A DNA stretch of 64,000 bases, taken from NCBI RefSeq assembly GCF_036013525.1, contig NZ_CP107853.1:9300001-9364000 (forward strand). The letters are read 5' to 3'. Below, piece after piece: positions 42,027-50,974 of the stretch. The DNA comes from Nonomuraea sp. NBC_00507. Lineage in GTDB: Bacteria > Actinomycetota > Actinomycetes > Streptosporangiales > Streptosporangiaceae. Under the pieces are notes generated by a model, which saw only the letters and a program-made list of their open reading frames with translations, was not told where the DNA came from and made no database searches. The translations under genes were made by a program, and so were the position numbers. Within the stretch, counting starts at the first letter, position 1. Every line of letters begins with the position of its first letter.

Positions 42027-43007
42027 ATGAAGAAGCTCATAAATGCGGCGAACTCGTTTGTTGAGGACGCGTTGAACGGCATGGCCGCGGCCCACCCCTC
42101 GCTGCGGATCCGCGATCAGGTGGTCTACCGGGCCGAGGGCCCGCGTCCGGGCAAGGTCGGCCTGGTCTCGGGCGGCGGCTCCGGGCACGAGCCGCTGCAC
42201 GCCGGTTTCGTGGGATACGGCATGCTCGACGCGGCCTGCCCCGGCGAGGTTTTCACCTCGCCCGTGCCCGACCAGATCATCGATGCGACGAGGGCGGTGG
42301 ACAGCGGCGCGGGCGTCCTGCACATCGTCAAGAACTACACCGGCGACGTGCTCAACTTCGAGATGGCCGCCGAGCTGGTCGAGAGCGTCGAGGTGGCGAG
42401 CGTGCTGGTCGACGACGACGTGGCGGTGCGGGACTCCCTCTACACGGCGGGCCGCCGCGGCACCGGGGCGACGTTGTTCGTGGAGAAGATCGCGGGCGCG
42501 CTGGCGGAGGAGGGCGCGCCGCTGGCCGAGGTGGCGAGGGTGGCGGGCGAGGTGGACGAGCGCAGCCGGTCGTTCGGAATCGCGCTGACCTCGTGTACGA
42601 CGCCACACGCCGGCAAGCCGACCTTCGACCTGCCGGAGCACGAGGTGGAGCTGGGGATCGGCATTCACGGCGAGCCGGGGCGCGCGCGGGCTCCGATGGC
42701 GTCGGCCCGTGAGCTGGCCGGGATCGCGATGGAGACCATCCACGGGGACATGCCGCTCCACGGCGATCTGCTGGTCATGGTCAACGGCATGGGCGGGACG
42801 CCGCTCATGGAGCTGTACGTCGTGTTCGCCGAGGTGGCGTCCTTCGTCAAGGGGAAGGGGGCGCGCGTGTCCCGATCACTGGTCGGCAACTACGTGACGA
42901 GCCTGGACATGCAGGGTTTCTCCGTGACGGTCTGCCTGCTGGACGACGAGCTGACGCGCCTGTGGGATGCGCCGGTCGAGACGCCGGGGCTGCGCTGGGG
43001 GCGTTGA
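42027..43007 (+). CDS. dhaK: Dihydroxyacetone kinase, DhaK subunit
   Basis: 326 residues from ATG 42027, with GAAGGA just upstream; the frame opens earlier without a start signal. GGGSGHEPLHAGFVG is the substrate loop and His214 in GIGIHGEPG is the histidine that binds dihydroxyacetone covalently. It works with DhaL-ADP and DhaM, both encoded directly downstream, with phosphate coming from PEP through the phosphotransferase system. Confidence 0.96.
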   Translation: MKKLINAANSFVEDALNGMAAAHPSLRIRDQVVYRAEGPRPGKVGLVSGGGSGHEPLHAGFVGYGMLDAACPGEVFTSPVPDQIIDATRAVDSGAGVLHIVKNYTGDVLNFEMAAELVESVEVASVLVDDDVAVRDSLYTAGRRGTGATLFVEKIAGALAEEGAPLAEVARVAGEVDERSRSFGIALTSCTTPHAGKPTFDLPEHEVELGIGIHGEPGRARAPMASARELAGIAMETIHGDMPLHGDLLVMVNGMGGTPLMELYVVFAEVASFVKGKGARVSRSLVGNYVTSLDMQGFSVTVCLLDDELTRLWDAPVETPGLRWGR

Positions 43008-43643
43008 ATGGACACCATGGAGACCTTGGACACTGCCTTCTTCGTGGCGTGGTTCGCGGAGGCGGCCAGGCTGGTGCGCCAGGACCGCGACCGGCTGACG
43101 GAGCTGGACGCCGCGATCGGCGACGCCGACCACGGCACGAACCTCGACCGCGGCCTCACCGAGGTCACCAAGGCGCTGGCCGAGTGGCCGCCAGAAACGC
43201 CGGTGCAGGTGCTGACGTCGGCCGGGGCGGCGCTGATCCGCCGGGTGGGCGGGGCTTCCGGGCCGCTGTACGGGTCGGTGTTCCGTCAGATGGGCAAGGC
43301 GTTGCGGGCGCCGGTGACGCTGGCGGGGTTCACGGCGGCGTTCGAGGAGGGGGTCGTGGCGCTGGAGCGGCTGGGCAAGGCGGCTCTGGGTGACAAGACC
43401 ATGGTGGACGCGCTGGCGCCCGCGTCCCGTGCGCTGGCGCTGGCCGTACGGGACGGGGTGGGGCTTCGGGAGGCGTTCGAGCAGGCGGCGCGGGCGGCGG
43501 CGGAGGGCGCTGAGGCGACGATCCCGATGCAGGCCCGCAAGGGGCGGGCCAGTTACCTGGGCGAGCGCAGCGTCGGGCACGAGGATCCGGGGGCGGCGTC
43601 GGCGGCGTTGTTCATGGCCGCGCTGGCCACCGTGGCGGCCTGA
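43008..43643 (+). CDS. dhaL: Dihydroxyacetone kinase, DhaL subunit
   Basis: 211 residues, starting at an ATG directly after the dhaK TGA. The ADP-Mg site is DAAIGDADHGTNLDRG, and GGASGPLYG and LGDKTMVDALAP mark the nucleotide pocket. The C-terminal MQARKGRASYLGERS is conserved in the family. DhaL carries the tightly bound ADP that receives phosphate from DhaM. Confidence 0.95.
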   Translation: MDTMETLDTAFFVAWFAEAARLVRQDRDRLTELDAAIGDADHGTNLDRGLTEVTKALAEWPPETPVQVLTSAGAALIRRVGGASGPLYGSVFRQMGKALRAPVTLAGFTAAFEEGVVALERLGKAALGDKTMVDALAPASRALALAVRDGVGLREAFEQAARAAAEGAEATIPMQARKGRASYLGERSVGHEDPGAASAALFMAALATVAA

Positions 43644-43673
43644 TGCAAGCCGCGCGATGACGGAGGCCGGGTG

Positions 43674-44048
43674 ATGGTGGGCCTGGTGCTGGTGTCGCAC
43701 AGTGCGGGGCTGGCGGCGGAGGCGGTGCGGCTCGTCCGGGGAATCGCCGGTGCCGGCACGCCGGTGGCGGCGGCGGGCGGCACGGACGACGGCGGGCTGG
43801 GCACGAGCCTGGATCTCATCGAGGCCGCGGTACGGGCGGTCGACCAGGGTGATGGGGTGGTCCTGGTGCCCGATCTGGGCAGCTCGGTGCTGACTGCCCG
43901 CCTGGTGGAGGAGCCGGGGCGGGTGGTGCTGGCGGACGTGCCGTTCGTGGAGGGCGCGATCGCGGCGGCGGTGGCGGCGAGCACGGGGATGCCGCTGGCC
44001 GACGTGCTGGCCGCCGCCGAGGAGGCCCACACCTTCCGCAAACTCTAG
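43674..44048 (+). CDS. dhaM: Dihydroxyacetone kinase, DhaM (PTS EIIA-Man-like) subunit
   Basis: 124 residues from the ATG at 43674 (a GTG one codon earlier is possible). The mannose-type EIIA fold shows LVLVSHSAGLA, where His9 takes the phosphate, and GDGVVLVPDLGSS. Only the EIIA domain is present, so HPr and EI must come from elsewhere. It is the last of the dhaKLM set. Confidence 0.93.
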   Translation: MVGLVLVSHSAGLAAEAVRLVRGIAGAGTPVAAAGGTDDGGLGTSLDLIEAAVRAVDQGDGVVLVPDLGSSVLTARLVEEPGRVVLADVPFVEGAIAAAVAASTGMPLADVLAAAEEAHTFRKL

Positions 44049-44094
44049 AAACCCGGCGATCGCTCGGCGCGCCGGAATCTCGGACGCCCCTGGA

Positions 44095-45723
44095 TCAGTG
44101 GCCCTTGAAGGCCTCCTCCAGCCACCACGAGCCTCGATCCTTCGTGACCTTGGCATGCACGAGCAGGGGCCGCTCCCGTGGCCCCTTGAGCCATTCGGCC
44201 ACGCCGGCCAGGTCGCCCTGCTCGGTGACGGTCACGGCGGCGAAGCCGTGGCCGCGGGCGATGGCGGCGAGGTCGGCCGGTGGGAAGGTGACGGTATCCA
44301 GGGGATGGCCGTGGGGTCCGAAATGGTGCACCTCGGCCCCGTACGCCTCGTCGTCGTACACCACGACCACCATCGGCAGACCCAGGCGGACGACGGTTTC
44401 CAGCTCCGCGCTGCCCATGAGAGCGCCGCCGTCGCCGAGCGCGGCCACCGGCAGCCGGTCCGGCTGGGCCAGGGCGGCGCCGATCGCCGTCGCCAGGCCC
44501 AGCCCGATGGACTGGAACGCCTGCGTGAAGCAGAACCCGCGCTCGTCCGGGACGTCGAGGAACATCGACGGGTATCCCATGAAATTTCCGGAGTCGATGG
44601 AGAGGACGCGCTCGAGCGGCAGCAGGTCGTCCAGGCCGATGGTGAGCGTCCTGGGGTCGATCCTGCCGCCGCCGCTCTCGTCCCCGTACGGCACGTCCCG
44701 CCAGCGACCCTCGGCCTGGATGCGTCGCGCGAGCGCCGGGGAACGATGACCCCGGCCGCCGGCCGGCTCGGGGGCCAGGGCGGCCGCGACGGCTGCCACG
44801 TCGCCCACCACGCCCAGGTCCACGGGCACGTACGTGCCGAACGCCGACCGGTCGAGGTCGACCTGCGCCACCTTCCCGTCCCGCGGGATCAGGGTGCCGT
44901 GGCGGGTGGTCCACATGTTGAGCGCGCACCCCCACCCGACGACCAGGTCCGCGCCGCCGATCAGCTCGGCCGCCAGCGGGGTCGCGAAGCCGCCGCTCAC
45001 GTCCAGGTCCCATGGGCTGCCGCGGAACAGCCCTCTGGCCACGGCCGAGGTGGCCAGAAGGGCGCCCACCCGGTCGGCCAGGGTCTCCAGCTCACGGCGT
45101 GCGTGCCGGGCGCCGCGCCCGGCGATGAACACGGGCCGCCGAGCGTGGCGGAGCAGGCGCGCCAGCTCCGCCACCCCACCGTCACTCGTGTTCACGGCAC
45201 CGGACTCACCGCCGCCGGCCGGCCGGACGCCGGGCGGATCGCAGGGCATGGCCTGCACGTCGAGCGGGAGGTTGAGCAGGACCGTGCGCCGTTCCTCCAC
45301 GGCCACCCGGTACGCCTCCACCGCCTGCTCCCCCGCGCCCTCCGGCGAGGCGACCCGCATCGGCACCGCCCCCACCGCCGCAGCCATGGCGTCCTGGTCG
45401 ATGTGGAAGTTGGAACGGGGATCGGTGACCTCGCCGGCGAGGACGATCAGCGGGGTGCGGCTCTTGGCGGCCTCCGCGATGCCGGTCAGCGCGTTCGTGA
45501 GCCCTGGCCCCTGATGCACGGACACGATCCCGGCCCGCCCGCTCATCCGGGCGTAGGCGTCGGCCATCGTCGCGGCCCCGCTCTCGTGCCGCGCCGCGAC
45601 GAACCGCACGCCGGCGGCGACGAGCGCGTTCGTGACGTGGAAGTTGCCGCTGCCGACCACGCCGAAGACGGTCGTGGCGCCGCAGTCGGCCAGAGCCCGG
45701 CCCACGGCTTCCGCGACGATCAA
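44095..45723 (-). CDS. Thiamine-diphosphate-dependent enzyme (acetolactate synthase-like)
   Basis: 542 residues from a TTG at 45723 that overlaps the cyclase gene's TGA (TTGA). It has the three TPP-enzyme domains: GSGNFHVTNAL and RHESGAATMADAYAR with the catalytic Glu, the middle GRGARHARREL, and the C-terminal ALGDGGALMGSAELETVVR with VVYDDEAYG. The second metal ligand is Asp where Asn is usual. It is a decarboxylase or carboligase of the ALS/benzoylformate decarboxylase kind. Coupled to the cyclase gene; substrate unknown. Confidence 0.88.
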   Translation of the reverse strand: MIVAEAVGRALADCGATTVFGVVGSGNFHVTNALVAAGVRFVAARHESGAATMADAYARMSGRAGIVSVHQGPGLTNALTGIAEAAKSRTPLIVLAGEVTDPRSNFHIDQDAMAAAVGAVPMRVASPEGAGEQAVEAYRVAVEERRTVLLNLPLDVQAMPCDPPGVRPAGGGESGAVNTSDGGVAELARLLRHARRPVFIAGRGARHARRELETLADRVGALLATSAVARGLFRGSPWDLDVSGGFATPLAAELIGGADLVVGWGCALNMWTTRHGTLIPRDGKVAQVDLDRSAFGTYVPVDLGVVGDVAAVAAALAPEPAGGRGHRSPALARRIQAEGRWRDVPYGDESGGGRIDPRTLTIGLDDLLPLERVLSIDSGNFMGYPSMFLDVPDERGFCFTQAFQSIGLGLATAIGAALAQPDRLPVAALGDGGALMGSAELETVVRLGLPMVVVVYDDEAYGAEVHHFGPHGHPLDTVTFPPADLAAIARGHGFAAVTVTEQGDLAGVAEWLKGPRERPLLVHAKVTKDRGSWWLEEAFKGH

Positions 45724-46493
45724 CGTTCCACCAGGGCCAGCACCCGGACAGGGCTGCCTGAGCCGCCCACGATGGGCAGCGGCGGCGCGACCACGACGGT
45801 GCCGGTCACCGGCAGGCGGTCGAGGTTGCGCAGCTGGGTCAGGCCGTACTTGCCGGCGCCGAGCAGGAACGAGTGGCAGGGGAAGGCGGGGTCGAAGGAG
45901 TGGGCGGCGCCGGCGTCGGTGCCGACGGTCTCGACGCCCAGGCCGATGATCGGCGTGTCGGACGCCAGCCAGGAGGCGCATTCGACGGAGACGCCGGGCG
46001 TGTGCGGCCCGGTCTCGTTGGCGTTCAGGAAGGCGGCCTGGTCGGAGGAGCGGGTGTCCCAGCCGGTGCGGTAGAGCAGCCAGCCGCCGTCGGGCAGCGG
46101 CCCGTTGGCGCGTTCCCACTCCTTGACGTGGTCGATCTGGAGGAGGAAGTCAGGATCCTTGGACGCCTCGGCGGAGAAGTCGAGGACGACGGCGGGCGCG
46201 ATCAGCTTGCCGGCGGGCACCTGGGAGACGTCCTGGCCGTCGCGGGCCGTGATCCAGTGGATGGGGGCGTCGAAGTGCGTTCCCGTGTGCTCACCCGTGT
46301 GAATGTCGTTCCAGTACCAGGCGGGGCCGCGGTCGTCGTACCGGCTGATCTCCTCCAGCCGGAAGGGGATCGTGTTGCCGAACGGGTCGGGCAGCTGGAG
46401 GATCGGCGTCTGCGACGACAGCGGCGCCGTGAGGTCGATCACCTCGATCGCGCCGCTGCGCACGTGGTCCACGAAGCTCTGCAACACCGACAT
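45720..46493 (-). CDS. Cyclase-family hydrolase (kynurenine formamidase-like)
   Basis: 257 residues from ATG 46493. The metal-binding motif HTGTHFDAPIHW is the signature of the cyclase/formamidase (PF04199) family, and LLYRTGWDTR and GVSVECASWLA follow. These enzymes hydrolyse or close amides and lactones using zinc or manganese. It is followed by the TPP enzyme gene with overlap, so the two probably act on one compound. The pathway is not identified. Confidence 0.9.
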   Translation of the reverse strand: MSVLQSFVDHVRSGAIEVIDLTAPLSSQTPILQLPDPFGNTIPFRLEEISRYDDRGPAWYWNDIHTGEHTGTHFDAPIHWITARDGQDVSQVPAGKLIAPAVVLDFSAEASKDPDFLLQIDHVKEWERANGPLPDGGWLLYRTGWDTRSSDQAAFLNANETGPHTPGVSVECASWLASDTPIIGLGVETVGTDAGAAHSFDPAFPCHSFLLGAGKYGLTQLRNLDRLPVTGTVVVAPPLPIVGGSGSPVRVLALVER

Positions 46494-46597
46494 GGCGTCC
46501 TCCTTGATGGCTTGTGCGCATCCTCCTATGTCCGTGTTCAGGCCTTCAAGCCGGTGAAGCAGATCGCGACCATGGACTTCCCGGCCGCGGGTGATGC

Positions 46598-47092
46598 CTA
46601 CCCTTCGGCTCGATCCTTCTGCTCGGAGGTCTTGAGCTTCTCCCACTTCTCGAGCAGCCCCGTCATCTCGCTCTGGATGAAGCGGAAGAAGTCCCGCATC
46701 TCGCCGACCCGGCCGCCGGCGCGCGTCTCGGGCCCGCCGAGCGCTTGGGCTCCGCCATCGGCGAGGTCGGCGATCATCGCGTAGACCCCGCCCGTGGTGG
46801 TGCTCGACAGGTACCAAGCGTTGTCCCGCAGCAAGTAGACATCGCGGCGCGAGCCGGGAATCGGGCGCCGGTCCATCAGGCCGATCTGGATGAGGTAACG
46901 CACGGCACCGGAGATCGCCGACGGGCTCACGCCGAGGCGGCCGGCCAGCTCGCCGGCGGTGAGCGTGTCCTCCTCGGCGCACATCATCGTCAGCAGCACG
47001 CGCGCGGCCATCCGGGGGAACCCCCACTCCGCGAACATCCGTGCGGTGCTCTCGACGAACTGCTCCACAGCCCGCTCGTCCCTAGATGTCAC
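46598..47092 (-). CDS. GbsR/MarR-type transcriptional regulator of the divergent ABC exporter
   Basis: 164 residues. A winged helix reads EDTLTAGELAGRLGVSPSAI, then AVRYLIQIGLMDRR and GSRRDVYLL. The C-terminal half is helical with an acidic-basic tail. It is transcribed away from the ABC ATPase gene, with a perfect 16-bp palindrome in the 84-bp gap, so it most likely represses that exporter and itself. GbsR-type proteins often sense a drug or osmolyte. Confidence 0.88.
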   Translation of the reverse strand: MTSRDERAVEQFVESTARMFAEWGFPRMAARVLLTMMCAEEDTLTAGELAGRLGVSPSAISGAVRYLIQIGLMDRRPIPGSRRDVYLLRDNAWYLSSTTTGGVYAMIADLADGGAQALGGPETRAGGRVGEMRDFFRFIQSEMTGLLEKWEKLKTSEQKDRAEG

Positions 47093-47140
47093 GGATCCTC
47101 CTTGATGCAGACATGCGCCAAGTTTACAGGTTTTTCAATC

Positions 47141-47156
47141 TTCACACTCGTGTGAA
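47141..47156. promoter_or_regulatory. 16-bp palindromic operator
   Basis: TTCACACTCGTGTGAA is a perfect inverted repeat with a 2-base centre, lying between the divergent GbsR/MarR-type regulator and the ABC exporter ATPase gene, 20 bases before the ATPase start. It is the expected binding site of the regulator. Confidence 0.7.
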
Positions 47157-47176
47157 ACATGTGTAGCTTAATAACC

Positions 47177-48085
47177 ATGACAACTGCGATCACGATCGCG
47201 AACCTCGTCAAGACGTTCGGCGAGACCCGTGCGCTCGACGACCTCGACCTCACCGTTCACACCGGCGAGGTCCACGGTTTCCTGGGCCCGAACGGGGCCG
47301 GCAAGTCCACAGCCATCCGCGTGCTGCTCGGCCTGATCCGCGCCGACTCCGGCACCGTGCGGCTGCTCGGGGGCGATCCCTGGCGCGATGCAGCCGAGCT
47401 CCACCGGCGCCTGGCCTACGTTCCCGGCGATGTGGCCCTGTGGCCCAACCTGACCGGCGGGGAGACCATCGACCTGCTGGGGCGGCTGCGCGGCGGCCAC
47501 GACACCAGGCGCCGCGCCGAGCTCCTGGAGCGCTTCGAGCTCGACCCGCGCAAGAAGTGCCGCACCTACTCCAAGGGCAACCGACAGAAGGTCGCCCTGG
47601 TCGCCGCGCTGAGCTCCAACGCCGAGTTACTCATCCTCGACGAGCCCACCTCAGGGCTCGACCCGCTCATGGAGGCGGTCTTCCAGGAGTGCATCGCCGC
47701 GGAGCGCGGGCGCGGCCGTACGGTGCTGCTGTCCAGCCACATCCTGTCCGAGGTCGAGGCGCTGTGCGACCAGGTCAGCATCATCCGGGCCGGCCAGGTC
47801 GTCGAAACCGGCAGCCTGGACGATTTGCGCCACCTGTCCCGGACCTCCATCACGGCCGAGATCGGCTCCCCACTCCCCCGGCTCAGCGCCCTGCCGGGCG
47901 TGTACGACGTGCACCACCAAGGAAGCAAGCTCAGCTGCCAGGTCGACCCGGCCGCCCTCCCGGAGGTCCTGCGACTCCTCGGCCAGGCCGGCGCACGCAG
48001 CCTGACCAGCCGGCCGCCCACCCTGGAGGAGCTGTTCCTGCGCCACTACACCCTCGCCGACCGGCACGCCGGGGCGCTGCGATGA
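47177..48085 (+). CDS. ABC exporter ATPase (drug-type)
   Basis: 302 residues from ATG 47177. Walker [10 protein letters not shown], the signature region [15 protein letters not shown], Walker [15 protein letters not shown] and the switch His in SSHILSEVE are present. DrrA/CcmA-like ATPases of this kind pair with ABC-2 permeases to export drugs or lipids. Overlaps the permease gene by 4 bases. Confidence 0.94.
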   Translation: MTTAITIANLVKTFGETRALDDLDLTVHTGEVHGFLGPNGAGKSTAIRVLLGLIRADSGTVRLLGGDPWRDAAELHRRLAYVPGDVALWPNLTGGETIDLLGRLRGGHDTRRRAELLERFELDPRKKCRTYSKGNRQKVALVAALSSNAELLILDEPTSGLDPLMEAVFQECIAAERGRGRTVLLSSHILSEVEALCDQVSIIRAGQVVETGSLDDLRHLSRTSITAEIGSPLPRLSALPGVYDVHHQGSKLSCQVDPAALPEVLRLLGQAGARSLTSRPPTLEELFLRHYTLADRHAGALR

Positions 48086-49692
48086 ACGCGCTCACCGGCA
48101 CGGGCCGGCTCTTCCTGCTCTACCTGCGCCGCGACCGGCTCGTGGCCACCTGCTGGGTGGTGTTCCTGCCCCTGCTGGTGGTGAGCCAGGTCGCCTACTA
48201 CGAGACCATGCTGCCCACCGAGACCGACCGGGTGAACTTCGTCGCCCAGGTCGGCGGCAACGCCGCGCTCACCGCGTTCAGCGGCCTGCTCTACGGGGAC
48301 GCGCTCGGCAATCTCGCGATGTGGAAGATCGGCGACATCGCCTACACGCTGGTGGCGTTCATGGCCGTGCTCAGCGTCATCAGGCACACCCGGGCCGAGG
48401 AGGAGTCGGGGCGCGCCGAGCTGGTCGGCTCCACGGTCGTCGGCCGGTTCGCCTCCCTCACGGCGAGCCTGCTGCTGGCCTGGGCGGTCTCGCTCGCGGC
48501 CGGGCTGCTGACCGCGCTCGGCATGATCGGTTACGGGCTGGACGCGGCCGGCTCGTTCACCGTCGCGCTCGGGATGACCGGGCCCGGACTCGTGCTCGCC
48601 GCCGTCGCCGGGCTGGCCGCGCAGCTCACCGAGCGGGCCCGTACGGCCGGCGCGATCGCGTTCACCGTGCTCGGCCTCCAGTACCTGATCCGTTTCACCG
48701 CCGACGGCGGCGGCATCCTGTGGCTGCGCTGGCTCTCCCCGAACGGGTGGAGCCACCTGATGCGGCCGTTCGGCGGCGACCTGTGGTGGGTCTTCCTCCT
48801 GCCGGTGGCCGCGTGCCTGGCGATCAGCGCCGTGGCCTACCGGCTGGCCGCGCGGCGCGATCTGGGCGCGGGCGTGCTCCAGAGCCGCCCCGGCCCCGCG
48901 GTGGCGGCGCCCGGGCTGCGTAGCTCACCGGCCATGGCCTGGCGGCTGGAGCGCAGCCAGCTCCTCGGCTGGACCGGCGCGTACGCCGGGTTCAGCGCGA
49001 TCACGGCAGGCGTGGCCAACGGCATCCCCGAGATCGCCAAGCAGGCGGGCCCGCAGATCGAGGAGTTCTTCCGCCGCTACACCGCCTCCCCCGACGCCGA
49101 CCTGTCCGACACCTTCATCTGGATGGTGCTGCTCAGCCTCGCCGGGATCGCCACGCTCCATCCCATGTTGTCGGCCGTGCGGCTGCGTGCCGAGGAGACC
49201 AGCGGGCGCGCCGAGCTGCTGCTGTCGACGCCCGTGGGGCGCGTGCGCTGGGCGGGCAGCCATCTGCTCTTCGCCGCCCTGGGCTCCCTGACGACGATGA
49301 CCGCCTCGGGGCTCGCGGCCGGGCTCGTGTACGGCCTCACCGCCGGCGACGTGGGCGCCCACCTGCCACGCGTGCTCGGTGCCGCCCTGTCGCTGGTGCC
49401 CGCGGTCTGGGCCGTGGGCGCGGTCGGCATCCTCGCCCTCGGCCTGATGCCCCGCTGGGCGGTGGCCGCCGTGTGGGTGGTGTTCATGTTCCAGCAGCTC
49501 TTCGGCGAGCAGATCGGTCCCGCCCTGGGCATCGACTACTGGATCGCCAACGCCGTCGTGCCCATGCACCACATCCCGAAGGTCCTCACCGGCGCCGCGT
49601 TCGACGCGACCCCGCTGCTCGTCCTCACCGCCCTGGCCGTAGCGCTCGGCGGCGTGGGCCTGACGGCGCTCAAGCGCCGCGACCTCACCTGA
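48082..49692 (+). CDS. ABC-2-type exporter permease, duplicated
   Basis: 536 residues from ATG 48082, in the ATGA overlap. About twelve hydrophobic helices are arranged as two related halves, each with an [16 protein letters not shown] or [17 protein letters not shown] signature. This is the large actinomycete exporter-of-polyketide type. It works with the ATPase upstream under the divergent regulator. The transported compound is unknown. Confidence 0.92.
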   Translation: MNALTGTGRLFLLYLRRDRLVATCWVVFLPLLVVSQVAYYETMLPTETDRVNFVAQVGGNAALTAFSGLLYGDALGNLAMWKIGDIAYTLVAFMAVLSVIRHTRAEEESGRAELVGSTVVGRFASLTASLLLAWAVSLAAGLLTALGMIGYGLDAAGSFTVALGMTGPGLVLAAVAGLAAQLTERARTAGAIAFTVLGLQYLIRFTADGGGILWLRWLSPNGWSHLMRPFGGDLWWVFLLPVAACLAISAVAYRLAARRDLGAGVLQSRPGPAVAAPGLRSSPAMAWRLERSQLLGWTGAYAGFSAITAGVANGIPEIAKQAGPQIEEFFRRYTASPDADLSDTFIWMVLLSLAGIATLHPMLSAVRLRAEETSGRAELLLSTPVGRVRWAGSHLLFAALGSLTTMTASGLAAGLVYGLTAGDVGAHLPRVLGAALSLVPAVWAVGAVGILALGLMPRWAVAAVWVVFMFQQLFGEQIGPALGIDYWIANAVVPMHHIPKVLTGAAFDATPLLVLTALAVALGGVGLTALKRRDLT

Positions 49693-49710
49693 CGCGAGCG
49701 CTCCGGAAGA

Positions 49711-50400
49711 TCACGCTCGGGTCCACTCCGCGCAGCCGCCGGTCTGGAACGCTTTGTCCGTCGGCTCGATGGTGACGGTGGCCGGGCCGGTCGGCATGCC
49801 GGAGGTGATGATGTCGGCCAGGTTGGCGGAGGTGCTCTTCATCCGGGCCCAGAAGCACATGGAGAACCCCGTGGTGGGCCCGGCGCTGCGGTAGGTACAG
49901 GGCTGGATGTCCCTGCCGACGACGAACGTGCGCAGGGAGGCGGGGTTGATGGCCGGAGTGGCGCCGCCCCCAGCCGGTTGCGTCGCACCGGGCTGCGTTG
50001 CTCCGGGCTGGGTCGCGCCAGGCTGCGTTGCTCCGGGCTGGGTCGCGCCAGGCTGCGTCGCACCGGGCTGCGTTGCTCCGGGCTGGGTCGCGCCAGGCTG
50101 GGTCGCTCCGGGCTGCGTCGCTCCGGGCTGCGTCGCTGCGGGGTCGCTCGGCGCACTCTGCTGGGGTGCGCTCGAGGGCGGCGTGCTCTGGGCCGGCTGG
50201 TCGACGGGCGGGTCGGGGTCCTCCGCCGTCACCGTGATCGTGGGCGCGGGGCCATCCGGTATCGTCCCCGCGCCGAACCCCACGAAGACCCCCAGGAGAA
50301 AGCCCAGCAGCGCGGCGAGTCCGGACACGAGCAGAATGATCGTCGGACTGCTCGTCGCCCGCGGGTAAGGAGGCGGGTACTCAGGAGGTCCGTACATCAC
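49711..50400 (-). CDS. Single-pass membrane protein with tandem ATQPG repeats
   Basis: 229 residues. A short cytoplasmic Pro-rich head and a membrane helix (about 20-45) are followed by an outer part with a Pro/Thr linker of about ten ATQPG units at about 90-140. A C-terminal domain has RDIQPCTYRSAG, MCFWARMKSTS and TGGCAEWTRA, with cysteines at conserved spacing. The tail resembles secreted actinomycete proteins of unknown role. The linker is the 15-bp repeat array. Confidence 0.85.
   Translation of the reverse strand: MMYGPPEYPPPYPRATSSPTIILLVSGLAALLGFLLGVFVGFGAGTIPDGPAPTITVTAEDPDPPVDQPAQSTPPSSAPQQSAPSDPAATQPGATQPGATQPGATQPGATQPGATQPGATQPGATQPGATQPGATQPGATQPAGGGATPAINPASLRTFVVGRDIQPCTYRSAGPTTGFSMCFWARMKSTSANLADIITSGMPTGPATVTIEPTDKAFQTGGCAEWTRA
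49976..50140 (-). repeat. Tandem 15-bp minisatellite encoding ATQPG units
   Basis: About eleven 15-bp units, on the plus strand of the form GGCTGSGTYGCNCCR, follow each other in frame with the coding sequence. Units alternate between three variants, which suggests growth by duplicating pairs and triples. Copy number probably varies between strains. Confidence 0.9.
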
Positions 50401-50422
50401 GGACCCAAGCGTGCCATCCCTG

Positions 50423-50851
50423 TCAACGGTGGAGATAGTCGACGAGCGACGCCTTCTCCGTCTCCAGCTCCTCGATGGCGCTCTTCACCACGTCGCCGAT
50501 GCTGACGATGCCGACCAGCCGGCCGTTCTGGACCACGGGCATGTGCCGGAACCGCTGCGTGGTCATGATCCGCCGCAGCGCGTCGACGTTCTCCCCTGGC
50601 CCGACCGTGCGCACGTCCGTCGTCATGATCGCGGAGACCGGCTCGTCGAGGACCGCCGCGCCGCGGTCATTCAGGTGGCGTACGACGTCACGCTCCGAGA
50701 CGATCCCCTGGATCGTGACGCCGTCGGTGGAGACGACGACGGCGCCGATGTTGTGCTCGGCCAGCTTGGCCAGAAGGTCCCGGACGGACGCCTCCGGTGC
50801 CACGGTCGTCACGTCGCTGCCCTTGCCGCGAAGGATCGTCCCGATGAGCAT
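50423..50851 (-). CDS. Tandem CBS-domain protein
   Basis: 142 residues from ATG 50851, with GAGGTGG upstream; the longer frame to 50905 has no start signal. Two CBS motifs are seen: VAPEASVRDLLAKLAEHNIG, VVVSTDGVTIQGIVSERDVV, and VGPGENVDALRRIMTTQRFR, MPVVQNGRLVGIVSIGDVV. Such stand-alone pairs bind adenine nucleotides and regulate partner proteins. Partner unknown. Confidence 0.92.
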   Translation of the reverse strand: MLIGTILRGKGSDVTTVAPEASVRDLLAKLAEHNIGAVVVSTDGVTIQGIVSERDVVRHLNDRGAAVLDEPVSAIMTTDVRTVGPGENVDALRRIMTTQRFRHMPVVQNGRLVGIVSIGDVVKSAIEELETEKASLVDYLHR

Positions 50852-50974
50852 GTGCACCACCTCTGCCCTCAGTGTTCCAAATGCTGGGTCCAGGCAAACA
50901 ACCATGCGGGTACGCCGTCAAGGCGTCACGTAGGCTGCTTGCCGTACTAAATCCGATATAAGGACACAGACTAG

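Noticed and set aside
49907..50368. Plus-strand frames made of repeated APGCV units and a possible CRISPR-like array.
   Set aside because: The repeats are 15 bp with no spacers and encode the ATQPG linker on the minus strand, so this is a coding minisatellite.
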